Assembly (NCBI GenBank): GCA_947502505.1 | Contig: CANNAE010000011.1 | Span: forward strand, 1 to 52,750 | DNA length: 52,750 nucleotides | From: an uncultured Planococcus sp. | GTDB lineage: Bacteria > Bacillota > Bacilli > Bacillales_A > Planococcaceae | Direction of reading: 5' to 3' | Part shown: positions 1 through 9,215 of the stretch, piece by piece | Layout of the letters: the number at the start of each line of letters is the position of its first letter | Position numbering within the stretch: position 1 is the stretch's first letter | The notes under the pieces: generated by a model | What the model was told of the DNA's origin: nothing | Database searches by the model: none | Seen by the model: only the letters and a program-made list of their open reading frames with translations | Translations under genes and position numbers: made by a program

Positions 1-92
1 TTTTTCAATATGACATAACTATACTTCGGTAAACTGTCAATTTAGCATAGTTGGTTTACATATTGCCGGATTATCGGTAGCTACATTAATAG

Positions 93-140
93 AAAGGGAA
101 AGAAGAGGTTGCTAACTGCATTCTTCTTTCCCTTTATTTT
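93..140 (+). terminator. Rho-independent terminator of an upstream gene
   Basis: A perfect 14-bp stem (AAAGGGAAAGAAGA at 93-106 pairing with 122-135) with a 15-nt loop is followed by ATTTTG. No gene inside the window precedes it, so it probably ends a plus-strand gene lying left of the window. Confidence 0.7.
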
Positions 141-516
141 GAGAATTTGTCTTTTATGAATGATGTGAAACAGCTAATTTAGGATAGAAGAAACTGTGTT
201 TACACTATTAGATCAGTTCGCTCTTGAGGAATGACCTCTGCCACTGTGGAAAAGATCGACACGTTTTAGGGGTTGAGGTACGGGAAGGACAAGAGGGTCG
301 GAATATAGTTTTGGTTGTAGAGAGGGCGTAATAGAATTCTGCGTCATACCCTTTGTTATTGCTAGAATTTAATTACCACCAATAGCTTTTCAGGGTTTTC
401 TCCTCCGTTCGGATTCACAATCAAAATTAACAAAGCAATCGGATACCACTTCCGTTACCCTGATAGAGAAGAGTAAGTCGCGCACACTTTCTCTCTTTTA
501 TAGAAGGAGTGTCGTT
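136..516. other. Intergenic region upstream of the ACR3-like permease
   Basis: No convincing coding frame, RNA gene or strong promoter is visible here. The last 15 bases carry the AGAAGGAG ribosome site of the permease. There is no ArsR-type operator dyad of the kind seen upstream of cadC. Confidence 0.5.
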
Positions 517-1479
517 ATGAACATATTAGAGAAATTTCAAACCGTCATTATTCTAAGCGCAGTTGGACTCGGCCTTTTATTTGGCCAGATCCACTTTTTT
601 GAGCAATACGCCGAATCCTTCATCGTGCCATTTTTATTGCTGATGCTCTATGGATTATTTTTAACCATTCCATTGCAGTACCTGAAGGATGCTTTTGAAA
701 ATCGCAAGTTTTTCACTGTCAGTATGCTTATCAATTTTGTCTGGACACCTTTAGTGGCCTGGGGACTTGGGGCGATCTTCCTTGCAGATCATCCAGCCCT
801 GTGGATTGGATTTATCATGCTGATGGTAACGCCTTGTACAGACTGGTACCTCATGTTCACTTCCATTGCCAAAGGGAATGTGCCCTTGTCCACGTCCGTT
901 TTGCCGATTAATTTGATTCTGCAGGTCGTGCTGTTGCCGGTTTACCTATTCATTTTCGCTGGCACAATTGAGCCGATTCCATTGTCGACTATCGGCAAAA
1001 GCATTGTCCTCGTACTGGCTATTCCGTTTGCGCTAGCACATTTGACGCGTTATGCCTTGCGGAAGAGAAAAGCCTTCTTGAATGAGAAACTCGTCTCTTT
1101 TTTCGCTACCGCACAGATTTTCTTTTTATCTTTGGCGATTATGGCGATATTTGCTTCTCAAGGGAAGTACCTACTTAATAATCTTGAAATCATTTCCATC
1201 TTGCTGCTGCCTGTTTTATTGTTCTTTATTATTAATTTTATTTTGGTGCAAACAGCAGGGAAAGCCCTGAAGTTTTCCTATGAAGATACGGTGAGCTTAA
1301 GCCTGACGACTATCGCACGTAATTCGCCTGTCTCACTGGCCATTGCAGTTGTCGCCTTTCCGGACCAGCCTCTAATCGCCTTGGCCTTGGTTATCGGCCC
1401 GTTGATCGAATTGCCCATTCTAGCACTCGTTTCCCAGTTGTTGCTTTCTCTAAGGAGAGCAAGTATAGGAGAAAGCTAA
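517..1479 (+). CDS. ACR3/BASS-family permease, putative arsenite efflux
   Basis: A 320-residue polytopic membrane protein with about ten hydrophobic helices, the usual size for the bile acid:sodium symporter (BASS) superfamily. A TPC motif at residues 105-107 in the fourth helix region matches the conserved Pro-Cys of ACR3 arsenite exporters, and homologues are usually annotated as arsenic resistance proteins. The ATG start follows AGAAGGAG with good spacing. ACR3 proteins export arsenite or antimonite across the membrane using the proton gradient. No arsR or arsC gene is next to it, so the substrate is an inference from family and from the metal-resistance neighbourhood. Confidence 0.75.
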   Translation: MNILEKFQTVIILSAVGLGLLFGQIHFFEQYAESFIVPFLLLMLYGLFLTIPLQYLKDAFENRKFFTVSMLINFVWTPLVAWGLGAIFLADHPALWIGFIMLMVTPCTDWYLMFTSIAKGNVPLSTSVLPINLILQVVLLPVYLFIFAGTIEPIPLSTIGKSIVLVLAIPFALAHLTRYALRKRKAFLNEKLVSFFATAQIFFLSLAIMAIFASQGKYLLNNLEIISILLLPVLLFFIINFILVQTAGKALKFSYEDTVSLSLTTIARNSPVSLAIAVVAFPDQPLIALALVIGPLIELPILALVSQLLLSLRRASIGES

Positions 1480-1524
1480 ATATAATATCCGTTTCACAGG
1501 CCTAGGTTCGGAGCTTACTTGAAA

Positions 1525-2340
1525 TTAGCCGAGGGCGACATCAAGAATCATCATGATTGTAAACCCAACCATTAAACTCATCGAAGCCAAGTCTGAATTC
1601 CCTTTTTCTTGGGAACTTGGAATTACTTCTTCAACGACTACAAAAATCATTGCACCTGCTGCAAAGCTCAATGCATAAGGCAGTAAGGGTTCTATAAATA
1701 CCACTGCCAGCGCACCGATGATGGCGGCGACCGGTTCAACCATCCCAGAGAATTGACCGTAAAGAAAGCTTTTTCGCCGCGAAAATCCATCGCGTCGAAG
1801 AGGCATGGAGACAGCTAGGCCTTCCGGGAAGTTCTGGATACCGATGCCGATTGCCAAAGCAATTGCACCTGCTAGAGAGGCCGATGGAAATCCAGCAGCC
1901 ACAGCTCCGAATGCCACGCCGATTGCTAGCCCTTCGGGAATGTTGTGTAGTGTAATGGCGAAAACAAGCAAAGAGCTCTTCTTTCTTTTAGCTGAGTGGA
2001 ATCCCTCAGACTTTTCTAAGGATGCATTTGGATGAAGGTGAGGGAGGATTTTATCTACTGACCATAAAAATATGCCGCCCAGTAAAAAGCCGATGGCCGC
2101 AGGCATCCAAGCTGGTAAAGAGCCACCTTCTCCCATATCAATGGCAGGAGCAAGAAGCGACCAATAACTTGCCGCAATCATTACCCCTCCAGCAAACCCG
2201 AGCATGCTATCCAGGAAACGTTGATTGACGCCTTTTGTAGTAAATACTAACGCTGCGCCCAGTGCCGTCATGCCCCATGTGAATAATGTACCAATAAATG
2301 CTTGAACAACTGGATCTAGACCTTTAAACAACTCCATCAT
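1525..2340 (-). CDS. ZIP-family zinc/metal transporter (GufA/ZupT type)
   Basis: A 271-residue membrane protein with about eight transmembrane segments. The two metal-channel motifs of the ZIP family are visible: HNIPEG in the fourth helix and QNFPEG in the fifth, followed by a Glu-rich late helix (VVVEEVIP). A His-containing variable loop (HLHPNAS) lies between helices 3 and 4. ZIP proteins move Zn2+ or related divalent metals toward the cytosol. The start is the first of two adjacent ATGs, eight bases after GGAGGA. Having an importer beside two CDF exporters suggests metal homeostasis cargo, but no regulator is adjacent. Confidence 0.88.
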   Translation of the reverse strand: MMELFKGLDPVVQAFIGTLFTWGMTALGAALVFTTKGVNQRFLDSMLGFAGGVMIAASYWSLLAPAIDMGEGGSLPAWMPAAIGFLLGGIFLWSVDKILPHLHPNASLEKSEGFHSAKRKKSSLLVFAITLHNIPEGLAIGVAFGAVAAGFPSASLAGAIALAIGIGIQNFPEGLAVSMPLRRDGFSRRKSFLYGQFSGMVEPVAAIIGALAVVFIEPLLPYALSFAAGAMIFVVVEEVIPSSQEKGNSDLASMSLMVGFTIMMILDVALG

Positions 2341-2437
2341 GTCAATTTTCCTCCTATGAAAAATGTATTTCGAAAAACTTGATGCTATGTTTTGTTTCGA
2401 GCAAAAAAAGGTGGGTTCAGTTAATTAAATGCAATAA

Positions 2438-2497
2438 AAAAAGCTGAGTAAAGCTCACTTCTTCATGAGCTTTACATATCAGCTTCTTTTGAAAACC
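2438..2497 (-). terminator. Hairpin with U-tract on the minus strand
   Basis: A long imperfect stem (AAGCTGA...GTAAAGCTCA paired with TGAGCTTTAC...CAGCTT) is followed on the minus strand by seven T residues. No minus-strand gene is visible to its right, so it may be a relic of a lost gene or protect the zip gene from read-through. Confidence 0.5.
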
Positions 2498-3069
2498 TGT
2501 ATGGTAACTTGATTTATAAAGCAGCGAGTTATTTGGTGATATAGTCATTCAGAGTTAGTGTAACTTTATGAATGGGTTACTGAAAAACTCTTTGGCTTGG
2601 AATAATGTTGAATGTATTCTCTATAATCCATTTGTAAGAAGAATCGTGTATTCTTTCCTTTTCAATAGATATATTATTGTATATGATTTGCTTATTACTG
2701 AGCTCCCAAATTACGTATGTTGCTTATGGCCAACTAACAGTTGAAGCTTGTATATCGGGTGTTTACATAATTAACTTGAAGTCCTAAAACTATTTATACT
2801 GTCTAATAAGTAATTACCTATGCCATGGAACAGCTGACTGGAAATATAGAAGTTAACGAAGACAGGAGTCAGACAAGTATAGCATGTATTATTTTCGTTT
2901 CCTTGACCCAATCCTCGCTATTCGTCATTTAAATTTTCATGCGGAGGGGATTAATAAATTAACTGCACTAAATGTAAATAAGTTTGTGGATGTTAGCATA
3001 TCCTATTAATGTAATGGCTTAATCTATTGGTTTTTTAGTTTCGAGATATAAAAGTGAGGAGATTTATTA
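2498..3069. other. Long AT-rich intergenic region
   Basis: No reading frame with a credible start and ribosome site is visible on either strand until the GTG at 3070. I find no terminal inverted repeats or transposase fragment. It may be decayed sequence between two cargo modules. Confidence 0.4.
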
Positions 3070-3357
3070 GTGAAAAGTAAAAATGAGTGTTCTTTTTCGA
3101 ATTCAGAGACTAAGGTCATAAAAGAAGTCAGAAAATGCTTAGCAGAAGAGAAGAAAGAAACACTGAGAAGTGGACTTAGATTTATAACGTATTTTTTGAG
3201 GAATTCTACTTCCTGCGGAGTGCTAGTCAAAAATACTAAAGAGGTAGAGAAGGATTTGAATTTGTCGACTTATCGACTTACTAAGATATTAAAAATTCTT
3301 GAATGCCATCAGATTATATACCGTAGAAAAGGCATTATTGGGCTATGGAGAACTTGA
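3070..3357 (+). CDS. Small winged-helix-like DNA-binding protein
   Basis: A 95-residue basic protein starting at GTG, about eight bases after GAGGAG. The C-terminal half (KDLNLSTYRLTKILKILE, then an IIYRRKG strand) reads as a helix-turn-helix followed by a wing, as in MarR-type regulators or Firmicute RepL replication proteins. The N-terminal half is Lys/Glu-rich with no recognisable motif. The protein is shorter than complete RepL proteins, so I do not call it an initiator. It stands alone between two converging blocks. Function is unknown. Confidence 0.5.
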   Translation: MKSKNECSFSNSETKVIKEVRKCLAEEKKETLRSGLRFITYFLRNSTSCGVLVKNTKEVEKDLNLSTYRLTKILKILECHQIIYRRKGIIGLWRT

Positions 3358-3415
3358 GACTTGTTTTATTCTTCTCAGTACGGATTGTTGCGGTTAGCTA
3401 GAAAAGCATCGTCTC

Positions 3416-3844
3416 CTAGTTATTTTTACTGAATTCATTTTTAAAGTTGAGAACTCTGATAATCAGTTGATGGGCTAGAAAAATACCAATTAAATCGATG
3501 CCCACATCAAAGAGCCTACCATTTCTATCGAAAAACAACTGAAAAACTTCTGAGAAAAAGGCAAACGATGTGCATAAAAACCAAGAATAGAAAGTTTGCT
3601 TTAGCCAAATGAACATTAAAATATACAGAATCCCAAAGGATAACAAATGGCCAGTTTTTTGTGCTAAGTAAAAAGCATCATTGAAAGCAACGTCACTAAA
3701 TTTCAGTAATTCAAGAAAGTTAGGCTGCAAGTTTATCTGATACTCTACGACTTGATCAACTAAAAAAGCATATGCATCGCTTGTGGACATAACCGCTAAA
3801 ATCACTGATGCCCATAGAACTACTAAAAAGAGAGGGAACCGCAT
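3416..3844 (-). CDS. VanZ-like family membrane protein
   Basis: A 142-residue protein with a hydrophobic N-terminal helix and three further membrane segments. VanZ-like features are visible in order: KTGHLLSFGILY, then SEVFQLFFDRNGR, then DVGIDLIGI. VanZ proteins are small membrane proteins whose founding member gives low-level teicoplanin resistance; the role of the wider family is unclear. ATG at 3844 is chosen over the upstream in-frame GTG at 3850 because AAAGGA is then eight bases away. It lies downstream of the methyltransferase gene on the same strand. Confidence 0.7.
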   Translation of the reverse strand: MRFPLFLVVLWASVILAVMSTSDAYAFLVDQVVEYQINLQPNFLELLKFSDVAFNDAFYLAQKTGHLLSFGILYILMFIWLKQTFYSWFLCTSFAFFSEVFQLFFDRNGRLFDVGIDLIGIFLAHQLIIRVLNFKNEFSKNN

Positions 3845-3931
3845 TGACACTGTCCTTTCTTAGTTTAAGTAGGAATCCCACTAGATTTTTGAGAAGGTTT
3901 TGAGTAAGTCAAAGACAATCTACTAAAGTTT

Positions 3932-4549
3932 TTATTCTTTTCGGAGGCGGATTTTAGTATAAAAACCGTTAAACATGACAGGGCTTTTGTCTATGAGCTT
4001 CAGATACCGTTTGTTTTCTTCGAACAAAGCTTCGAAACTCAAGGCAATATCGGTCCCAAGTAGTTTTACGAAAGGCTTAACTAGTCTTCGTTGAATTGAA
4101 GAGCTTGTTTCAGTTGAAGAAAACTTATCAAAAATAATGAGTTCCCCACTATTTTTGAGTACGCGTGCCATTTCTCTCAAACAAGTATTCGGATCAGGTA
4201 CAACAGAAAGTATCAGGCTGGCAATGACAAAATCAAACTGATTGTCGTCAAAATTCAATTTTTGAGCATCCATTTCTAAAAAATTAATAGCAGACTCCGG
4301 ATATTTTTTGCGAGCTTTTTCTAACATGTCGGGAGATAAGTCAATAGCGGTAATAGTAAAGTGTTGAGGATTGAATAATTCCAAATCGGCCCCTGTCCCC
4401 ACTCCTACAAATAATAGATTTGAGTGTTTTTCAAACTTAACATCTTGGAAAACTTTCTTCCTCGCTTCTAAGAAAGGCCCAGTGTTGAAGATCTGGTCAT
4501 AGATAGGCGACCAAATTCTATACATTATTTTGTTCCATGTATTGTTCAC
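3932..4549 (-). CDS. Class I SAM-dependent methyltransferase (UbiE/Methyltransf_11 type)
   Basis: A 205-residue protein with the class I methyltransferase fold in sequence. Motif I is LFVGVGTGADLELF, the acidic end of strand 2 is ITAIDLSPDML, and the post-motif QFDFVIASLILSVVPD is followed by LREMARVLKNSGELIIFDKF, as in UbiE/COQ5-like enzymes. The start is GTG, nine bases after GGAGGT. The substrate cannot be told from sequence. The vanZ-like gene follows on the same strand after about 80 bases, so they may be co-transcribed. Confidence 0.8.
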   Translation of the reverse strand: MNNTWNKIMYRIWSPIYDQIFNTGPFLEARKKVFQDVKFEKHSNLLFVGVGTGADLELFNPQHFTITAIDLSPDMLEKARKKYPESAINFLEMDAQKLNFDDNQFDFVIASLILSVVPDPNTCLREMARVLKNSGELIIFDKFSSTETSSSIQRRLVKPFVKLLGTDIALSFEALFEENKRYLKLIDKSPVMFNGFYTKIRLRKE

Positions 4550-4851
4550 TCTCTCTACCTCCTAGTTAGGATGTCCATATTTGGCATAGGCAAGTATAGA
4601 ACAGATGAAAAGGAGTATGAAATTTCTTTTTCTCTGTCACATTCTTTAAATCTTCCATAATTTCCTGCTGGCCGAAATTCTTCGTCATAAGTAATTGTGG
4701 AATTGCACACATCATATACCAAGGTGTATTTCATGAGCTTTGGGGAATATAGTGACTACTCAGCAAAATGGAGTTAGTTAATTAAGCAAGAGTAAGAATC
4801 AAAATTTGTACGTCATTTTTATTTAAATGTACTGAGAGAGGAGGATAACAG
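4550..4851. other. Divergent intergenic region
   Basis: It lies between the minus-strand methyltransferase and the plus-strand CDF operon and must hold promoters for both. I do not see a strong consensus promoter or a regulator operator. A GAGGAGG ribosome site for the first CDF gene lies at its right edge. Confidence 0.4.
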
Positions 4852-5700
4852 ATGGCAACAGCTCATAAGGATGAAAAAAATATCAAATTGGCTTTTTTCA
4901 TCAACTTGCTTTTTTCTATAGGCGAATTCATTGGGGGCTTCTTAATTAATAGCGTGGCTATTATGTCTGATGCCGTACATGACTTGGGGGATGCAACAGC
5001 ATTGGGGCTTTCTTGGTTTCTGCAAAAATTCTCGAAGAAGGAAGGAGACCAAAAGTTCAGTTTCGGTTACAAGCGTTTTTCGCTGCTGGGAGCTTTGATT
5101 AATGCACTCATTTTAATTGCGGGTTCTGTTTATATTTTCTTTCAAGCCATACCTCTTCTATTCAACCCCGAGCACTCCAATGCCCAAGGAATGGTTTGGT
5201 TTGCAATTGCCGGTGTGTTGTTAAATGGATTTGCGGCATACAGGCTACATAAAGGCAAGTCAGTAAATGAAGGCGTGCTTACTTGGCATCTATTAGAAGA
5301 CGTCCTAGGTTGGGTGGCCGTACTAATAGTAGGTATTGTTTTGTTGTTCAAAGACATCCATATACTTGATCCCATTTTATCGATTGCCATTGCTTTATTT
5401 ATACTGTTCAATGTTTTTCGGAATTTATCGAAAACCATGAAGATTTTGCTTGAAGGTGTACCTCAGGACATCAATTTGGATGAAGTCCATTCAAGAATTG
5501 AGAAAATTCCTGGGGTGCTTTCAGTAAAGGATCTGCATATATGGTCAATTGATGGGGAGGAGCACGCAATGAATGTGTGCCTCTCGGTCACTGGAGAAAA
5601 TTTGGCAGAATCAACTGCAATTAAGGAAAAGGTCCGGAGTACAATTTCGGATCTTCACATCATTCATTCCACAATTGAAATGGATTGGAAAACTCAGTGA
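4852..5700 (+). CDS. CDF-family cation efflux transporter
   Basis: A 282-residue cation diffusion facilitator with six predicted membrane helices and a C-terminal cytoplasmic domain. The metal site shows as SDAVHDLGD in helix 2 and HLLED in helix 5, with GYKRF between helices 2 and 3. The cytoplasmic domain contains IPGVLSVKDLHIWSIDGEEHAMNVCL, typical of the CDF ferredoxin-like dimerisation domain. CDF proteins exchange cytosolic Zn2+, Cd2+ or Co2+ for protons. ATG follows GAGGAGG. It lacks the His-rich N-terminus of its downstream paralogue, which may reflect a different metal preference. Confidence 0.88.
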   Translation: MATAHKDEKNIKLAFFINLLFSIGEFIGGFLINSVAIMSDAVHDLGDATALGLSWFLQKFSKKEGDQKFSFGYKRFSLLGALINALILIAGSVYIFFQAIPLLFNPEHSNAQGMVWFAIAGVLLNGFAAYRLHKGKSVNEGVLTWHLLEDVLGWVAVLIVGIVLLFKDIHILDPILSIAIALFILFNVFRNLSKTMKILLEGVPQDINLDEVHSRIEKIPGVLSVKDLHIWSIDGEEHAMNVCLSVTGENLAESTAIKEKVRSTISDLHIIHSTIEMDWKTQ

Positions 5701-5779
5701 TTGCCAAGATCCTATTATGTGAATAACCAGTTGATCAATTTTACTTTTGCAAAGATATCCAATAAGGGAGGTATCGTAA

Positions 5780-6709
5780 ATGGGGAGTGACCATGACCAC
5801 GCACATGGACGCAATAAAAAAACTTTATTAATTTCTTTTTTGATTATTACGGTTTATATGGTCGTAGAAGCGATTGGCGGCTTTCTGACAAATAGCCTGG
5901 CATTGATTGCGGATGCTGGACATATGTTAAGCGATTCGATTTCCTTAGGTATTGGGTTTTTAGCTTTTACAATTGGGGAAAAGGCAGCGGATCAAGCTAA
6001 GACCTATGGTTACAAGAGGTTCGAAATCTTAGCTGCCGTCTTCAATGGAGTAACATTAGTATTAATCTCACTTTACATTTTTTACGAGGCCTACCATCGG
6101 TTTTCTGATCCGCCAGAAGTCGCTACAACAGGCATGTTGATTATTGCCATTATCGGTCTATTAGTAAATATATTGGTTGCCTGGATTTTGACCAGAGGCG
6201 GAGATACTAAGGACAATTTGAATCTTCGGGCCGCCTTCCTACACGTACTGAGTGATTTGTTGGGTTCTGTAGGAGCTATAACAGCCGCATTGCTAATAAT
6301 CTTTTTCGGCTGGGCATGGGCCGATCCTTTAGCTAGTGTCGTTGTAGCCATACTTGTTTTAATAAGTGGTTGGCGTGTTACAAAGGAAGCCATTCATGTA
6401 TTGATGGAAGGAACCCCCACAGATGTAAGTATCGATCGCATAACAGATACGATTGAAAAAATTCCAGGAGTAAATAATATACACGATTTGCATGTCTGGA
6501 GCATCACTAGCGGAAAAAATGCATTATCGGGCCATGTGGTGATAGAGAATGGCCTTTCTTTCGAAGAAAGCCAACTCATATTGAGAGAGATAGAGGCTGC
6601 AATGATAAAACAACAAATTACCCACATAACAATTCAATTGGAATCACAAGACCATCCCCATATAGAGTCCATCCACGGGGATTTGAAGGATTTAGAAGAC
6701 TCCCGTTAG
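5780..6709 (+). CDS. czcD: CDF-family cation efflux transporter, CzcD-like
   Basis: A 309-residue CDF transporter with an N-terminal His-rich stretch (SDHDHAHG), the helix 2 metal motif ADAGHMLSD, the helix 5 motif HVLSD and the conserved GYKRFE segment. The C-terminal domain contains IPGVNNIHDLHVWSI and ends His-rich. It matches the CzcD/ZitB subgroup that exports Zn2+, Cd2+ and Co2+. It lies 79 bases after the other CDF gene with its own GGGAGG ribosome site. The two are not recent duplicates, because they differ through most of their length. They are probably one operon ending at the terminator at 6768. Confidence 0.88.
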   Translation: MGSDHDHAHGRNKKTLLISFLIITVYMVVEAIGGFLTNSLALIADAGHMLSDSISLGIGFLAFTIGEKAADQAKTYGYKRFEILAAVFNGVTLVLISLYIFYEAYHRFSDPPEVATTGMLIIAIIGLLVNILVAWILTRGGDTKDNLNLRAAFLHVLSDLLGSVGAITAALLIIFFGWAWADPLASVVVAILVLISGWRVTKEAIHVLMEGTPTDVSIDRITDTIEKIPGVNNIHDLHVWSITSGKNALSGHVVIENGLSFEESQLILREIEAAMIKQQITHITIQLESQDHPHIESIHGDLKDLEDSR

Positions 6710-6767
6710 CTTTCGCAGAGGATTCATTTGAAAGTGCCTGGAATAGAGTGTTCAAAAATATTTTGAT

Positions 6768-6803
6768 AAAAAAGAGCGACGGAAAGCCCGTCGCTCTTTT
6801 TTA
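6768..6803. terminator. Bidirectional terminator
   Basis: A GC-rich stem (GAGCGACGG with CCGTCGCTC) has A6 before it and T6 after it, so it can end transcripts from both the CDF operon and the convergent small gene at 6823. Confidence 0.85.
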
Positions 6804-6822
6804 TTGTTCCCTTATCTATCAT

Positions 6823-7053
6823 TCACTTGAGTTTCAGCTCGGACTCTTTTACTGTCTCTTTTATTTTTCGTTGCTGATAAAATACTTTTGTCCACAGATA
6901 GATGGCAAATCCAAGAAATAGAATCGGTACTTGCCATCCAGTAGTGCCCGTGACAAAAAAATCATAAATAGACCAGCCGAGCAAGGCTACAAAGTAAAAT
7001 AGAAATCCAAAAGTTGTCGATTTATCTTGTGGCTTTTTATTTGAAGAGAGCAT
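6823..7053 (-). CDS. Small membrane protein, unknown function
   Basis: A 76-residue protein with two hydrophobic segments (FGFLFYFVALLGWSIYDFF and VPILFLGFAIYLWT) and charged ends. ATG follows AAGGAGG with seven-base spacing, so translation is credible despite the small size. I do not recognise the family. It is monocistronic and converges on the CDF operon. Confidence 0.6.
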   Translation of the reverse strand: MLSSNKKPQDKSTTFGFLFYFVALLGWSIYDFFVTGTTGWQVPILFLGFAIYLWTKVFYQQRKIKETVKESELKLK

Positions 7054-7358
7054 GATATTCCTCCTTAGGATTAGTGAAATTGCGGTAGTTCATTTTTGGA
7101 CCATTGTTAATATCCTGTTTAACTGTAATACATGATTAGAGAAAATCAATACCTATTGACTCCTTAATTACAGAATAAAGTTTACTAATAGTTTAACCTA
7201 CTGAAGCTTTATCCGGGTATGCTTAAATATTCACAGGATCGATAAAACTTTAAGCAGAGTTTATGAAGTATTTAATTTTATATAGAAGAGAAAATTGATA
7301 TTTGTTACACTGAACCGAATCTGAAAACGAGTTTGGTATTTTTGAGGAGGAAAACTGT
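7054..7358. other. Divergent intergenic region
   Basis: AT-rich sequence between the small membrane gene and the GH13-like gene. No clear operator is visible. The GAGGAGG ribosome site of the GH13-like gene lies at 7344-7350. Confidence 0.4.
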
Positions 7359-8804
7359 GTGAAAAAGAGATGGGTTTCAATCCTGTTGGTGGGATTTTTA
7401 CTATTCAATTTAGCAAGGCCGATAGAAGCTTCAGAGAATAATGAATTGCAAGATGAAATTATTTATGACCTATTGGTGGATCGATTCTTTAATAAGGGAA
7501 TTCAAAATGATATCAATGTTAATTCCCTAGACCCTAATTCATTTAGCGGGGGAGATTTTGCAGGACTGACCAGCGAAATGCAGTACATAAAAGATATGGG
7601 GTTTACTATGATTTCCGTTGGGCCTGTCTTCTCTGCGACTTCCTATGATGGGACAGCCGTAGTGGATTACGATGAGTTAGAGTCGCGTTTTGGTACCCAG
7701 GAGGAATGGGAGGAAGTTATAAACAAAGCCCATGAACTGGATTTAAAGGTAATGATTGATCTGCCGACTCAGGAATTGAGTGAACAACATGTATGGCGGG
7801 AAAGCCATCCTGAATGGTTTGTTGAAAATGAAAATGGAACCATCGCTCTGGAGACCGCTAATCGTGAAGTACAAGATCAATTAATTGGACAATTTGAAGG
7901 CTTCATCGAAAAATATGCGATTGACGGTATTCGAATAAAAAAGGCAGATAGCTTGGATCCAGCCTTTATCACTCGATTTTCTGAAAGCCTAAAAAGCATT
8001 CGGGATCTCTATGTAATAAGCGATGATGTAACACCACCTCAAGACGGCCTTGATGCTGTGGTCATGCCAGGAATTGAGACTGCTTTAAGAGATAGCTATA
8101 AGAGTTTTAACCCTAATGAAACAGAGCTTTCCGGTTCTTGGGAAGAAGCAGAGGGCAAGCTGATTCAAGTTGATTCTCTCCTCACTTCCCGGTTCACTGC
8201 GGACACAGTCCAAGAAGGCGGCTTCCCGCCAACACGATGGAAGTTGCTTACCTTTCAATTATTAACTATGCCAGGGATTCCTGTCATACAATATGGTTCT
8301 GAAATTGCTGTTAATGGGCAAACAGCTCCTGATACCCACCCTATCTTGGACTTAGGAGTAGATGAGGAATTAATCGACCATATAGCCAACTTGACTTCTC
8401 TTCGGAATCAATCAGCAGCCTTGCGGACGGGTAGTATGGAAGTATTGCACGAGGAAGACGGCTGGTTTGTATATAAGCGGTCAAACGAAGAAGAAACCTG
8501 GATTATCGCAATTAACAATTCTTCCTCTACACAAAGTTTGACTTTGCCAGCCAGTGTAGTTGGCGACGATAAGGAATTGCGTGGATTATTCGAAAACAAT
8601 ATTGCGCGTCAGGGTGAAGAGGGAAATTACCGGATCACTTTAGATAGAGAATTAGGAGAAGCTTTCAATATCATCGAACAAAAAGGCTTCAATAAAGCCT
8701 ATATCGCAGCGTTAGTAGTCTTATACATCTCCTTCTTAACGTTCTTGTTTTTAGCTTGGCGTCGAGGAAGAAAGAAAAAGAAGGCTGCCACTGCTAAAAA
8801 ATAA
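7359..8804 (+). CDS. Membrane-anchored GH13 (alpha-amylase) fold protein, probably catalytically dead
   Basis: A 481-residue protein with an N-terminal signal peptide (cleavage near residue 24), a GH13 TIM-barrel-like domain at about 30-330, a beta-sandwich-like tail and a C-terminal membrane helix near 440-465 followed by a Lys/Arg-rich tail, so it should face outward. Fold landmarks remain (YDLLVDRFFN, LTMPGIPVIQYGSE). The nucleophile motif G-x-R-x-D reads GIRIK at 190-194, with Lys for Asp. The acid/base region reads VISDD instead of a Glu motif, and the third catalytic Asp region (GGFPPTRW) lacks its Asp. The GTG start follows GAGGAGG. Probably a binding or scaffold protein rather than an amylase. 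Confidence 0.75.
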   Translation: MKKRWVSILLVGFLLFNLARPIEASENNELQDEIIYDLLVDRFFNKGIQNDINVNSLDPNSFSGGDFAGLTSEMQYIKDMGFTMISVGPVFSATSYDGTAVVDYDELESRFGTQEEWEEVINKAHELDLKVMIDLPTQELSEQHVWRESHPEWFVENENGTIALETANREVQDQLIGQFEGFIEKYAIDGIRIKKADSLDPAFITRFSESLKSIRDLYVISDDVTPPQDGLDAVVMPGIETALRDSYKSFNPNETELSGSWEEAEGKLIQVDSLLTSRFTADTVQEGGFPPTRWKLLTFQLLTMPGIPVIQYGSEIAVNGQTAPDTHPILDLGVDEELIDHIANLTSLRNQSAALRTGSMEVLHEEDGWFVYKRSNEEETWIIAINNSSSTQSLTLPASVVGDDKELRGLFENNIARQGEEGNYRITLDRELGEAFNIIEQKGFNKAYIAALVVLYISFLTFLFLAWRRGRKKKKAATAKK

Positions 8805-8850
8805 TTCCTTCTTAAAAATTCAATACGGTCATAGCGGCTTTAGAATCGAT

Positions 8851-8892
8851 AAAGATGCTTGGGTATATCATATATCCAAGCATCTTTATTTG
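8851..8892 (+). terminator. Rho-independent terminator after the GH13-like gene
   Basis: AAAGATGCTTGG at 8851-8862 pairs with 8876-8887, extended by a G-T and four A-T pairs to a three-base loop, then TATTTG. Confidence 0.7.
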
Positions 8893-9215
8893 ATTCCGCC
8901 ATCTCCTAATTAGGAGCATCGATTGGTACTTACAGAAAAAATGAATAAAAAAGCTGAGATTCTGCACTGGGAAAGACCTTGAATTAAAAACGAAATTGCA
9001 AGGTTCCTGTAACAAATGTAAAAGAGCCCCATGATACACTGATGCAGTTGAATTTTAAAATCGGGTTCCCTGAATAACAAAGTATTTTGAAACTACTGGT
9101 GAGTCCTGGAAGACACCTGATTATAAAACGATATGTTTTAGCGCGAATTTTAAATGATGTAGCACTAACCTATACATAAAGAAATAAGAGTTAAAGTACG
9201 AGAGGGGAAGTAACA
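8893..9215. other. Intergenic region upstream of the LytM protein gene
   Basis: No coding frame stands out. The AGGGGAAG ribosome site of the next gene lies near 9205. No strong promoter match was found. Confidence 0.4.

Noticed and set aside
3070..3357. RepL-type replication initiator
   Set aside because: The winged-helix pattern is suggestive, but the protein is too short for complete RepL proteins and a RepA_N initiator is clearly present elsewhere.
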